Assembly (NCBI RefSeq): GCF_028583425.1
Contig: NC_072806.1
Coordinates: forward strand, 31,976,001-32,040,000
Direction: 5' to 3'
From: Eublepharis macularius
Lineage: Eukaryota > Chordata > Lepidosauria > Squamata > Eublepharidae
Length of the DNA: 64,000 nt
Made by a program: the position numbers and the translations under genes. The notes under the pieces are model-generated. The model searched no databases. It saw only the letters and a program-made list of their open reading frames with translations, and was not told the origin of the DNA. Below are positions 34,447-46,109 of this stretch, piece after piece; the first letter of the stretch is position 1, and every line of letters begins with the position of its first letter.

Positions 34447-37400
34447 TTAGGACATCATTGACTGCTGCACCGCCTTCTGTAGCGAGTGCCTGGTCACCAG
34501 GAGCCGGACCACTTCCTCATTCCGCTTGGTCAGCCTCTTCCGTGCTTGGTCATGAGTCACCATCGTCATGTCCCACCCGTTCACCTGCAGCAGGAATGAT
34601 ATTTAACAAGAACAGTTGAGCATGCTTTTATGTTTAGTGCTGCAAGTCCATTGGCAAAGAACACGACAAATGATTAAAGATTTAAACGAAGGTAGTAAAA
34701 GCGTGTTAGTCAGTCCCTAGTGCTGGGGAACAGACTCTGTACTCTGCAATACCCAAGTGTGCAAAGCAATATGCAAAAACTCATGTCCCAGTTTGGGGCT
34801 CATGTCCCAGCAAGTTTGGTGCAGTGGTTAAGAGCGTGGGACTCTAATCTGGAGAACTGGGTTTGATTCCTCACTCTTCTACTTGAAGCCAGCTGTCACA
34901 GCTCTCTGGAGCTCTCTCAGTCCCACCCACCTCACAGGGTGTTTTGTTGTGGGGATAATAATGACATACTTTGTAAACCTCTCTGATGATGAGGAGGAGG
35001 AGGAATACTTCATTTAAAAAGGAAGCTTAGCACGGTTGGTATGGCAACTAAGCCACACGCACTTCTCCATTTTGCAAGAATTAAGAAGCTAGAGCCAACC
35101 AGCTTTTCTACTGGTGATGAAAACTGGGAGGGAACCCCTTTGGCTATGCTGGGGATCATGGGACCTATCAAGTGGGATGGGGGATGCAATAAATACGGGA
35201 ATCAGACAAGCTGGAACAAAAACATTGGCTGGACCCAACCAAAGTAGCCCAAGTCTTCAAGATCCTGGGTGAATGGCAGAACTTTCCAAACTTTTTGCTT
35301 CATTGACTCAGAACTCAGCAACTAACTTCCCAAGCCTTAGGAAGCAAGCACACACCCCTTTACAGGCAACAAATCCCACTGATTTCATTGTAACTTTGAG
35401 AAATAAGTTGCAATAAAACCAGTGGGATTTACTTGCATGTAAAAGATCAGGCTCTGCTCATGCAATGAAAATTAAGGGGTTGGGTGTTTTTTTTTTAAGA
35501 AAATTGTAATAAAGGGACAGATTGTGGGTTTCCTTTTGGGGTTCATATACTAAACAGCCATCTTCATGATTCATAAAAAGTGCAGCTATATTACAATTCA
35601 AAAATTAACTAATTATTAGCTGAACAGTCAAGCAACAAAAAGTAATTGGGTTATGGCCACTATAAACCTGCTTGGCTATTCATTGGAACAAATGCAAGGG
35701 GGGAGGGGGAAGAATAGGTAAGAAAAGGTGTTGTGCTGTTACCTGCATTATTTTATCTCCAACCTGAAGCCCGGCAATTTCTGCTGGACCACCTTCTGTC
35801 ACTCTTGTGACATAAATGCCCTGCAGGGAGAGTAGGGGGGGAAGACTAACATTGGTCATGGAACAAGAGGTAAGATACATTTTTACACACACCCTAGCAG
35901 TTGTCTTCACACTGGGGTGAAGCAGCAATCCATTCTAGCAAGTAGCTTGCCAGTCTAGCTGTTCAAGCCATTACTGGACATGCAAAACGACTTGGTAATT
36001 TTCTTCTGCTGCCTGGTATGCTTTCTGTACAACGCTTCTTTAACTGTCCTTCAAACCGCCCACTGCGATAGCAACTGGCACGACCTGGACAGTCTAGCCC
36101 CAAGCCATCTCCCAAGCCCTGAACTGGAACTGTCAGTCCTTAGATGGGCTTAACATCAGAAACGGGAAGGCGACTTGTCACTTGAACTTCTATTCTCCCC
36201 AAGAGGCCCTGCAGCTGAAGAGATCTGGTTTAGAAAAGCTACAGCGCAGCCATTCCTCTGCTTTAGACACACTCCTACATGAGTCGCTAGGCCAGCCCCA
36301 GCCCACAGCCTCCCATAAGCTCAACAGACTGGGCAGTTTGATCCGTCATTCCTGAACAACTGTGCAAGCTGTCCACAAAACTGACCAGCATTTCAATTCA
36401 CACGTATCTACATCTGATGCATCTGTGCTCTAAAAAAAAGGAAAGGAACAATTCTTTTACAGCTTTCCTACTGGTCATCAATGGGGCATGATTCACTCAC
36501 TATCGGTGACCCTGTGCTCCCAAGAAAGCCAAAACAGGAAAAGCACCAGCCCACTTACTAAGATATCCTGATGCAGATATCCTATGATAGGGCTTTGAGG
36601 CGGAAGTGGTGGCTAGGGAAGCCCCTGCCCCTCAGTACAGATGGCCTACCTGCCCTGAGCTCCCCATGATATTCTTGCTTCAGAACCAGTGTAGTGTAGC
36701 AGCTAGAGAGTTGGGCCAGGATCTGGCTGACCCAGGTTCGATTCCCTGCTCTGCCATGGCCGCTTGCTAGGTGACCTTGGGCCAGTCACACACACTCAGC
36801 TTAACCTTCACGACAGGGTTTGTTTTGAGGATAAAACAGAGGAGAGGAGAATAATGTAAGCTGCTCTGGGTCCCTGTTGAGGAGAAAGGTGGGGCATAAA
36901 TGAATAAAAATAAAATTTAAAAAAAAAACGGAACAAGGCTGGTTTTTGCAGAAGATGGGGACCCGGGCCAGCCTCTGAGAAAAAGCCGTTGTGCCTGGAT
37001 CCAGATGAAGTACCACCTGTCAAAGTGACCGGGGGGAGGAGGGGGTCAGTCCTGACCTTGTCTGTTTTGTCCTCCGAGAAGGGATTCTGGGTGGGGTCCT
37101 GGTCAATGCCGCCTCCAATGCTGAAGCCCAGAATCAGGTTCTCCCCTTGACGGAGCTTGTGGATTTCAACTCTTTGCTTGAAGGAGAAGAAAGGGAGAGC
37201 CAGACGTGAACCCTCTTTCCTCCCAGCCTGATCTGCGTGTGGCTCAGAATGCGCCCCTTTTAGCCCCGGACGCTGAATTCCTGGCAACAGAACGATCTAC
37301 TTCAAGAGCACGGCGTTCCGATATATTCAGGCTTATTTATAACCCGCATCTCAAAAACAATCGTCCCACACTTGGTTAAGAGAAAACGCAAAGATCTTTG

Positions 37401-40400
37401 AAGCTGAAACAAGGAGAAAACCCACAGCAAGGTGTGCAAGTGTGCCAAAGTAGAACGCCGGACACAGCTAGGTTCTGCACCAAATCAACCCAGACTGAGC
37501 AGAGCCACTGACTTGCTGTTCCCTCCCAGATGCCCCAATTTTGTTTTCTCTTTGCTGAAGTGGAGGGAGGGGCTGGGCTGACTTGGCAAGAAGCTCTCCC
37601 ATTGAGCTAAGACTCCCCAAAAGTCTTTCCACGGGATCCGAGAGAAGGACGACTGCCACCAGCAACACTTGGCTGGGCTCTAGCGTCGAAGAGGGCGGGG
37701 CCTTACAGAAGGGTCTTCAGCTGCCATTAGCTTAGCTGCTGCAACCTTACAGACATGTTTTTCATGGCTATCTGAAACAATCAGTTTTACTGGGCCCTTG
37801 GCCTCTAGTTCTGAAACAGCGCTCTCTCTTCCCGGAGTGTGCCTGGCTTTCATTCTCTCTACTCAAGACCATTCCCCTCAGGCCAAAGAGGCCCAGCATG
37901 AAGTTTTGGTGAGGGGGAAAAGAAGGCTGGATTCGTCTTGGGTAAACAAGCAGCCTTTTATACTTTTTTTATTGGAGACTGGAATTTGTTATGAGCTCAT
38001 TGGAAAGAGAAGCCACTTGCAGAGAAAGGCATGTGCGGGGACAAGAAGGAAGGGCAGCCAAACAAGGTCAGTGGACAGCAGCAACTGATAATTTCCTTCG
38101 CTGCCTCACATGCTGAAAGGTCAGAAAGAACAAAGTTGGCAGAAACCGTAATCTCTTGGCATTCTTACGGTGCACATATTAAAACCATCAGCACTAGAAA
38201 CAGATAACTTCTAGGACACGGAGTCTTCTAAAAGTAGCAGCTTTGGTTTATGAAGATGAATGCACACATCTAGCTTCATTTTCTCTTGATAGTAAAGAGT
38301 CCAGTAGCACCTTTAAGACTAACCAACTTTATTGTAGCATAAGCTTTTGAGAAGCACAGCTCTCTTTGTCAGATGCATTGTCAGCTTTTGAGAACCGCAG
38401 CTCACTTCATCAGATGCATCCGACGAAGAGATTTGTGGTTCTCGAAAGCTGACAATGCATCTGATGAAGAGACCTGCGGTTCTCAAAAGCTGACAATGCA
38501 TCTGACAAAGAGAGCTGTGCTTCTCAAAAGCATATACTACAATAAAGTTGGTTAGTCTTAAAGGTGCTACTGGACTCTACTATTTTGCAACTACAGACTA
38601 ACACGGCTAATTCCTCTGGATCTTTTTCTCTTGAGAATTTCTTTGTAGCACAAGAGTCATTGACTCCTTGGAGACTGGAAGAAAGAACCTCTAAAGTCTT
38701 GTGAGAGAGAAGAGCACCTGGGAACAATCAAGAACCTTCCTCTTCCAGATTCTGCCCATAACTGGAAACAAGCCAGCTTAACCCTTGTTACAGCACTTCT
38801 GACAGCTATGTTTTAGGCTCCACTGATCCATACTAACAGCCTCCAGCTCTGAGATAAAGTAATCTCCTTAATTTCTATCTTAAGCATTTACACAGTAAAC
38901 GGCCAGAGGTGATATCTAGTACTGGGGCAAGAAAACTCCATGGAACTTTAACACCAGGACTGCCAATTTCTCCAGTAGCCTGCCAATTTCCAGCAATAAA
39001 ACGTCAAGCCTTTCTTTCCACTTGAACACGTCATCACAAGGCCCTGTTTTTAGGGTACTCTTCTTTAGCATAAAGGTGTTTGCAAGCTTCTCTCTCAATG
39101 CATCCTCTCTTTAGTCACTCTCCAAAATAGCTTAGGTTGAGCTGGGTGTCCCCAAAACCCACCCGGTGAGCCACGATTCTTTAACCCTGGGGCTGCTTGT
39201 ACGGCCAAACTCAACTGCAAGCCACCATTCACCTTCCATCTACTTGCCTGAAAGCCCTAAAAACTTAAACCTCCTGATGTGTCACAAGGATCTGGGATGG
39301 CTGCTGGCTGGCCATCTATCACAGACACTGACAAGTTATTATCTACTCATCAGCATTTTTTCAGCATTCCTGTAAAGATGAACTCATTAAAGACCAAACC
39401 CCAGACGAAAGAGGGGGAACACTTGTCTGAGAAAACACACAGCACTATGATGCGCTGTTTGCAGAAGGCAAAGAAAGTAATGGGCAGGGTTGCCAGGAAC
39501 TCTTTCTTCCTGTCCTAGGCAGAAAGAAACATGTATGCACCCACATGCGTGACTTATGCTTACTCATGGCCCATGATCACACAAAAGGGCAAAAATAAAA
39601 CCACTCCTTCAGGCTATTTGCTAACCCAGCCCTGAATCATCAGCCACTCCCAAAGGTAGCTTTGGATTCAAAAAGATGCAACTAAGAAGATAATGTGGAC
39701 TCTGTTTATCTGGGGTGAGGAAGTCGGAAAAAAAGTAAAAAGACAAAGCACAATCTGCATTAAAGAAAGTTGGGACGAGGACACAAGTCCAGGGTGCAAA
39801 TATTAACACAGGCATCAGTGGGAGAGATAATTCAATGACACCCCAAGGCTCCATGGGAAAAAAAATAAGATCCCAGCCCACCACCAAACTGGGAAAAGCC
39901 AATCACACTCCTGCCTCATTTAAAAAATCCAGGTCAAAATGCTTCTTAGAAGAAAACAACAGCCTGGTGCCTCCTGGAAAGACTGATACACTTTATGGCC
40001 CCCAGTTTCACAAGCTGAAACCCTCTTTGTCAGATGAATGAGTGTTATTCTCAGAGTGCAGACACACACACACACACAAAGAGAAATGCAGGGAGTCCAG
40101 CAGATGGCATTTCTAGGCAAAGCTTAAATACATTTAAACTTTGCATCAAGATATACCTCCAAGCTTTACGCAGAAATATTAGAGAGGCTCCACTGTGTTT
40201 CATGGCCTTGTGGCCTCACTTTGTTGGGTACACAGTTCAAAGTCACAAAGTATAAAAAGCTTCAGCCATCATAAAGTTGCAACCTTACTGTTACACAGGA
40301 GAAAAATCCACTGTGCACAGCAGGGCAGCTTGCTGTGGCAAAACCAGGCAATTATGCCACCCTGAAGATCACCACCCCCTTAAAAGTTCAGTAGGGAACA

Positions 40401-41528
40401 GAGTTGCACCCAGGCACCCCACAGAGGAAAAAAAGGTGACAAAAATATACTTTGAAAGAATAAAGAGAAAAATCTCCCTCATCTATGAAACACACCCACC
40501 CCCGTTCCAACGCATAGGAGAAAATTAAAAAGGTAAAAGAGGTGCGGAAAGGTGGCGCAATAGAACAGAGTAGCAGAAGCCAGATAAAGCCTAGAAGAAT
40601 TATTCAAAAAGGCTTTTGTATTGTAAGGAGGGGGTCTCATTTGCTTCACTAATGAGTTTGGGACCATAGACTTCACCTCTATGCTGCCTTCTTTAAGTAT
40701 GTGCTCTTATGAGCTACCTGTGCTTCATGTTGTCTACTGTCAGTTCTAGAACTGCTTATGCTCTGTTTCAGCATTTCTTCAACTCTGTATCGGATTCTTG
40801 CTAATTATTTGTAAACTTGCATTTATTTCCCTATCTACAGCATTGGTTATGGAAATGTCCTTGAAATTGTACTAATCTCACACTGTGTAATCCGCCTTGA
40901 GTCTCAGTGAGAAAGGCAGACTTATTAATAATACTTATTAATAATGCATCATTATTAATAATGCTGATGATAATTATTATTATTATTATTATTATTATTG
41001 CAGCAAGATGCGGGTCCAGTAGCTCCTTAGAAGCTCCAGGGTGTGAGCTTCTGAGAGTCAAAGGGGAGAATACGAGACGACGACCTGGGAAGCCCAAGTC
41101 AAATCTCGGCGAGCCTCTCAGCCTCTGCTCCGCAATACATGATCCCTTATAGCGTGGCTTATGGGATGCCCCGTCCTCTGGACTGGCACGGGGTAATCCG
41201 CCTTGAGTCTCAGTGAGACGGGCGGGCTTAAGCTGCTCCTCCGGGACCAGCCCAACTTCTGTCCTGGGCGCCGGGAAGGGGAACAAAATCCTTTCCAAGA
41301 GGTGCAGAACGCGGCGGCGGGGGGGGGGAGGGCACCAAAGAAGCTCCTACGGGGGGCGACGAGGGACCTTCTTCTTCCGCACAGCCAGGGCGGGCTGGCG
41401 GCCCCTCTCCCACGGGGACCGTTGGACGGCCGAGGATGGGGCAAAAGGCGCGCTGGCGAGTCCCCGTCCTCCGCCTCGCTCATACTCACCACGACGGCCG
41501 TGACGGGCTGACCGGGGATATACGACAT
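34447..41528 (-). CDS. TAX1BP3: Tax1-binding protein 3 (TIP-1), single PDZ-domain protein, complete
   Basis: Small cytosolic scaffold that is almost entirely one PDZ domain and competes with multi-PDZ scaffolds for C-terminal ligands such as beta-catenin. Exons, 5' to 3' on the minus strand: 41528-41490 (MSYIPGQPVTAVV), 37176-37057, 35820-35743, 34584-34447. Together they give 124 codons, the same length as human. The carboxylate-binding loop reads NLILGFSIGGG in exon 2, the strand GIYVTRVTEGGPAEIAGL is in exon 3, and exon 4 has the alpha-B histidine region THDQARKRL. Only a few conservative differences from human are visible. All three introns are GT-AG with phase 0. The gene starts in a CpG-rich block shared with EMC6, and its 3' UTR runs toward CTNS. 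Confidence 0.97.
34806..35008 (+). repeat. tRNA-derived SINE
   Basis: AGTTTGGTGCAGTGGTTAAG head and CCCACCTCACAGGGTGTTTT body; the 3' end is shortened. Confidence 0.8.
36682..36915 (+). repeat. tRNA-derived SINE, second family
   Basis: GTGTAGTGTAGCAGCTAGAG head, CCAGGTTCGATTCCC B box, CTTGGGCCAGTCACACACAC body, A-rich tail. The 8088 copy belongs here. Confidence 0.8.
38291..38625. repeat. Inverted Penelope-like terminal repeats with mirrored hammerhead-like units
   Basis: Two minus and three plus hammerhead-like units lie back to back between AGTAGCACCTTTAAGACTAA and its complement. Smaller version of the 27756 array. Confidence 0.75.
40690..41000 (+). repeat. Retroelement 3' tail and (ATT)n run
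   Basis: Ends TAATCCGCCTTGAGTCTCAG, then an ATT/ATA simple run. The same tail recurs at 41193-41218 near TAX1BP3 exon 1. Confidence 0.5.
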
Positions 41529-41770
41529 GGTCCCGGCTGAGGAGGCTCCCGCCGCTCCTCTTTCTCCCCTCAGACAGAACAAAAGGTCCCACCCAGCCCC
41601 TCGGCCACGCCCTCTCCTCCGCCCCGCCCACTCCACAGCCGCTCGCGCGCGCAGGCCCGCCCCTTTCGCCACCGTTCTCCTCAGGCGACCGCGCCCCTTT
41701 AACACGCATGCGCAGAGCCCCCCCCCCCCGCTCTAGCATGGAGCGTTGTAGGGCTTGGCGTCTCATTGGA

Positions 41771-41832
41771 GTTCCCAACCTCCAGGTGGGGTCCGGAAAT
41801 TCCCCGAAATTACAACTGATCTCCAGATGCCA
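41771..41832. repeat. Fragment of the 15826-type hAT MITE
   Basis: TTCCCAACCTCCAGGTGGGG, AATTACAACTGATCTCCAG; no second end. Confidence 0.5.
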
Positions 41833-42129
41833 GAGTTCAGTACTCGCGCAGTTTTTGCGTCACATTGCGACCCTTGTAAAAGTATTCCATGGATTTTAAA
41901 AACACTGTTGTAAAAGGTCTGTTTACAATTCCCCCCCCCTATCTTTTTGCCTGTTAAGGATAGAACAGGACGCCGTTTCCGTTTTAGACCGGAAGGGGCG
42001 TGCTGAGGTGAGCGGAGTTTCTATGGCTACCGGAAGCGGACCGTTGAAGTTAACGGAAACATGACGTCGGTGGCTTGGAGACTAACGCCACGCCTCCTGT
42101 GGCTCCCCACGGCCTTTCCGATCCAAGAT

Positions 42130-42206
42130 GGCGGGAGTATACTACTTCCGGTAAGGTGGGCTGCGGAGCGGCTGTTGTTCGGTCGGGCCCGGGCAGGAAA
42201 AAGAAG
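42130..42206 (+). other. EMC6: Probable noncoding exon 1 of EMC6
   Basis: Starts near the YY1/ETS cluster. Two donors are possible: TTCCG|GTAAGG after 42150, or AGAAG|GTGAGA after 42206. Either would splice to the acceptor before 45558. Transcript data would decide. Confidence 0.45.
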
Positions 42207-42342
42207 GTGAGAGGAATTCATGGGCTGGAGGGGAAGCGGTGATAGTCGTGGCGGCATCGCAGTGGGGGAGAGGTGAAGCTTCCCGTCTCACTCACATTTG
42301 TTTGGCAATAGATGAAGATGGGTAGCCGTGTTATTCTGTCTG

Positions 42343-42487
42343 TAGCAGTAGAAAAGAGCAAGAGTCCAGTAGTGCCTCTAAGACGAAAAAAATTGGTGGT
42401 AGGGTAGGAGCTTTCATGAGTAACAGCTCACTTCTTCTACCACACATTTTGTCTTACAGGTGCTACTGGACTCTCACTCTTTTCTTC
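42343..42487. repeat. Diverged inverted Penelope-like terminal repeat
   Basis: AGAGTCCAGTAGTGCCTCTA and AGGTGCTACTGGACTCT pair across a short core in the EMC6 intron. Confidence 0.6.
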
Positions 42488-42853
42488 TCTGTGTTTGGCA
42501 AACAATCGTGTTGTTCCTTAGAAGAGTTTTTTTCTGAAGGTTTTGCAATTCCTTTTTTGTTAGAACCAACGAAAATACACAAAATAGATAATATTTTTGG
42601 TCCTATAGAGCTCAGTGCAAAAGGGGAGGGAATTATTCAGGGTATGATGAAGGGGCTACAGCCCAGCCTGCTGTCTGAATACCGGATGCGCAGTAGAGTA
42701 TTCAATGGAATTAGGTGGTATTGTGTGCAAGACGGGGCTCAAGATGGACCAGAGTCTGCAAGAAGAGAAAAGACTCCCCCCCCCTTTCAAGGTAATTCTT
42801 CCTATGAGGGCATAAAATCTGATCGCCAATCAGCTGTATCCCCGTTGGGACAC

Positions 42854-43891
42854 TGTCTAGAACAGTGGATAAGTGGCTAATTAAGTGCACCTGGTGGTTG
42901 TCCTTGATTAGGCGGCTCCTCCTCCAGGCTTAAGAAAGGGCGGGGTGGATCGAAAAGAAAGGAGGAAGAGGCTGAATCACAGGAGCATGGAGGTTGGGTA
43001 CCTATTTGTCTAGTGGGCTTTGTTTTAGCTCAGATTAGGTCAAGCTCTTTTTTTTATTGCCATTGCTTTCCCTCAAGAGTGAGTATGGTTAATTTGACTG
43101 TTCTCTTGAGCTAATAAATAATTATCCTTCCTGTGTCTTGAGTGTCTGCTTGCTGTGCACAAGGGCTTCCAGCTAAGGACCCTGAAACCTGTGAGTCTGG
43201 TATAAACAGGCGGGGCATACTACTCTGGGAGAGCTTCTGGGGTACTGTGTGGCTGTAGGAAGAGGCTGAATCCATCCTGAACAATCCAGTTATTTGTAAT
43301 TTGCAGTTTGTAATCATTTGTATTCCTGCCATATTTTAATTGTGTATTTTAATTTGCTGACCTTTGTATTGATAACCTATGTTGTCTGCTCACTTGTATG
43401 CTGCAGTTATATGTTTGGAGGCTATCTTGCCTAATTGGTTCGAATTCTCCACCATGCTCTAACAACCCTGTTGGAGAATTGGGGGGGATGTCTAGAACAG
43501 TGGATAAGTGGCTAATTAAGTGCACCTGGTGGTTGTCCTTGATTAGGCGGCTCCTCCCCCAGGCTTAAGAAAAGGCGGGGTGGATCGAAAAGAAAGGAGG
43601 AAGAGGCTGAATCACAGGAGCATGGAGGTTGGGTACCTATTTGTCTAGTGGGCTTTGTTTTAGCTAAGATTAGGTCAAGCTCTTTTTTTTACTGCCATTG
43701 CTTTGCCTCAAGAGTGAGTATTGTTAATTTGACTGTTCTCTTGAGCTAATAAATAATTATCCTTCCTGTGTCTTGAGTGTCTGCCTGCTGTGCACAAGGG
43801 CTTCCAGCTAAGAACCCTGAAACCTGTGAGTCTGGTATAAACAGGCGGGGCATACTACTCTGGGAGAGCTTCTGGGGTACTGTGTGGCTGT
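42854..43891 (+). mobile_element. Small LTR-type retroelement with two direct repeats, nonautonomous
   Basis: Two 403-bp direct repeats (42854-43256 and 43489-43891) start TGTCTAGAACAGTGG and are about 98% alike, so the insertion is young. Each holds an AATAAA. The spacer is only 232 bp and ends in a G-rich tract just before the second repeat, as a polypurine tract would. No protein frame, so it depends on others. The repeat's true 3' edge and the family are uncertain. Confidence 0.65.
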
Positions 43892-43954
43892 TATCAGCAC
43901 CAGAACCAGGCCCAGAGGGTTTGCCCACTCTTTACATGATAATGTAAATTGTAG

Positions 43955-44117
43955 TTTGACACTGAGAGATCTCTGTCTTTCGGTGCTACACCTCTGAAGA
44001 TGCCAGTCACAGCTGCTGGCGAAGCGTCAGGAACTACAACGCCAAGACCACGGCGATACAGCCCGGAAAATCCACAACAACCATCGTTCTCCAGCCGTGA
44101 AAGCCTTCGGCAATATA
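43955..44117 (+). repeat. Single Penelope-like terminal repeat, second family
   Basis: CTGAAGATGCCAGTCACAGC then TGCTGGCGAAGCGTC, followed by CAACAACCATCGTTC. Same family as 25591-25966. Confidence 0.7.
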
Positions 44118-44554
44118 ACTTCCAGTATCCTTTGTACGTTGTCTATATTGCTGTTATAATTCTCACAACAGCCCTATAAAGCATGCCAGCATTATCACCC
44201 CTCCTCATTTTGCAGATAGTTTGGTTAGAGTTCCTTGCCTAAGGCCACCTAATGATTTAATGGCAGAGGTGAGATTCAAACCAGCAGCTTCCTGGGTTAT
44301 AATGCATTCAGTTAGCCTCTGTGCTATGCTGACTGCCATTCATTTTTAAAGTACCTAAAATCTTATCATTTCCCCCCTCCCCACCCATCTAGTACATTCT
44401 AAAATGCTCCCTTAAATGCATTGTTAAGCATGTGAATGTAACTGCTGTGGAGTAGTGCTGTGTGAACTGGAATAGACAGCAGCAGAGGGTGATAAATGCT
44501 TGTTTTTTGTCTTTGCAGCAAGGCTCCGACATGGTTGCTTTTTTTGAAGCTGTC

Positions 44555-44660
44555 CAGTGACACCTTAAAGATTAATAAATTGATTATAGTGTAAAAAGCC
44601 TTTACAGTAAACGTGTTGGTCTTTAAGGTGCCAAAGGAATCTTTTTTGTCTTTGCTCCAA
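44555..44660. repeat. Old inverted Penelope-like terminal repeat fragment
   Basis: GTCCAGTGACACCTTAAAGA and GTCTTTAAGGTGCC are mirror images. Confidence 0.4.
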
Positions 44661-45550
44661 TATGTCAACTTCTTTGAAGTGTGACAATTACTTTTCTTTT
44701 AATAACCTTGTGATATTTTTTCCATGAGTTTGAGAACCATGGAAAATACCAGGAAAAGACTCCCTATTCTGTACAGTTAATCAATGTGTTAATTCTTTAT
44801 ACCAGTTTAATATGATGGTTTTAACTAATGTATTTTCTTAGTAAAGCAGCGATTTTAAAACTGGGTTGGATTCTCGAGGGGTACATGGGGACAATGCCAG
44901 CCAAAGCCGGGATAGGTGGGTGTCCCCTTGAATGAGGACTTCACTTGGTCCATGTAGGATGTGTAGGACAACTGTCTCCCCACACTCAATTTGCTATTCA
45001 GTTCTGTGCTGAAATACTTCAGTATATGCCGGGTGATTTTAATGGGCTTCAGTTGGAGTAGCACTGCATAGGATTGTACTCTTGGACTGGAACCCACTTC
45101 ACTTCTCAAGTTCCATTTGGAAAGAAGAGACACTCCTTTGTTCTGTTCCCCCCCCCGTTCTTTTTTCTGCGTATGGTTCCTAAAGTGGGTCAGATAAGTC
45201 CTCTTCTGTTCCATCCTAATGTAATTGTCAAATTAGTGTCCCAAATCCTAAATCCATGCACACAGCTGGAAGCTGTTGCACACTGCAGTATTGAGAAATG
45301 CTCCACTGGGAAATGTGTTTGCTCCAGAACAAATGGTTTGGGAATGTTCCTATGACAATATGCTGCAAATGATCAAAGAACATGTTGTGGTTTTCATTAT
45401 ATAAAAGACAGCGTACTTTCTGTCTGCTTGGAGAAAGTCATATTTCTATTATTAAACTGTGGCCTGGGTTAAGACACAAAGCCAACAATCAGTTGTAATG
45501 TTTAATGACTTTGTCCTCAAGAAACCAGCCTGAATTAGTGATTTTTTTAA

Positions 45551-45931
<381 letters not shown>

Positions 45932-46105
45932 GAGGCAGAGTGCGCCAAGCGTGAATGGTTCCAGTGGAGTGGGGCAGTGGCTGCCAAACCATTTACCGAG
46001 GGGAGGTTGGTGATCCATCCCTTGCACTGCTCACGCTGTCTATAACTTATGTCAGAAAACAAGCTTGTAGAATCCTTCTAATTAAAGGAAATGCAAAAAA
46101 GTTTG
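45932..46105 (+). other. EMC6: EMC6 3' UTR with ATTAAA signal
   Basis: ATTAAA at 46081-46086, about 150 nt after the stop, suggests a short 3' UTR. Confidence 0.55.
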
Positions 46106-46109
46106 AATT

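Larger units (their letters stand above)
41170..42210. promoter_or_regulatory. CpG-rich bidirectional promoter of TAX1BP3 and EMC6
   Basis: Dense CpG from about 41.17 to 41.76 kb around TAX1BP3 exon 1, then a second block at 41.98-42.21 kb. Sites seen: NRF1-type GCATGCGCAG at 41706-41715, YY1-type AAGATGGCGG at 42125-42134, ETS-type ACTTCCGG at 42144-42151 with further CCGGAAG motifs at about 41990 and 42031, and a CRE-like TGACGTC near 42062. This is the usual make-up of TATA-less housekeeping promoters. Confidence 0.65.

Noticed and set aside
41118-41705. 195-residue minus-strand frame
   Set aside because: It is TAX1BP3 exon 1 read through its 5' UTR and intron; the donor after AVV and human identity fix the real boundary.
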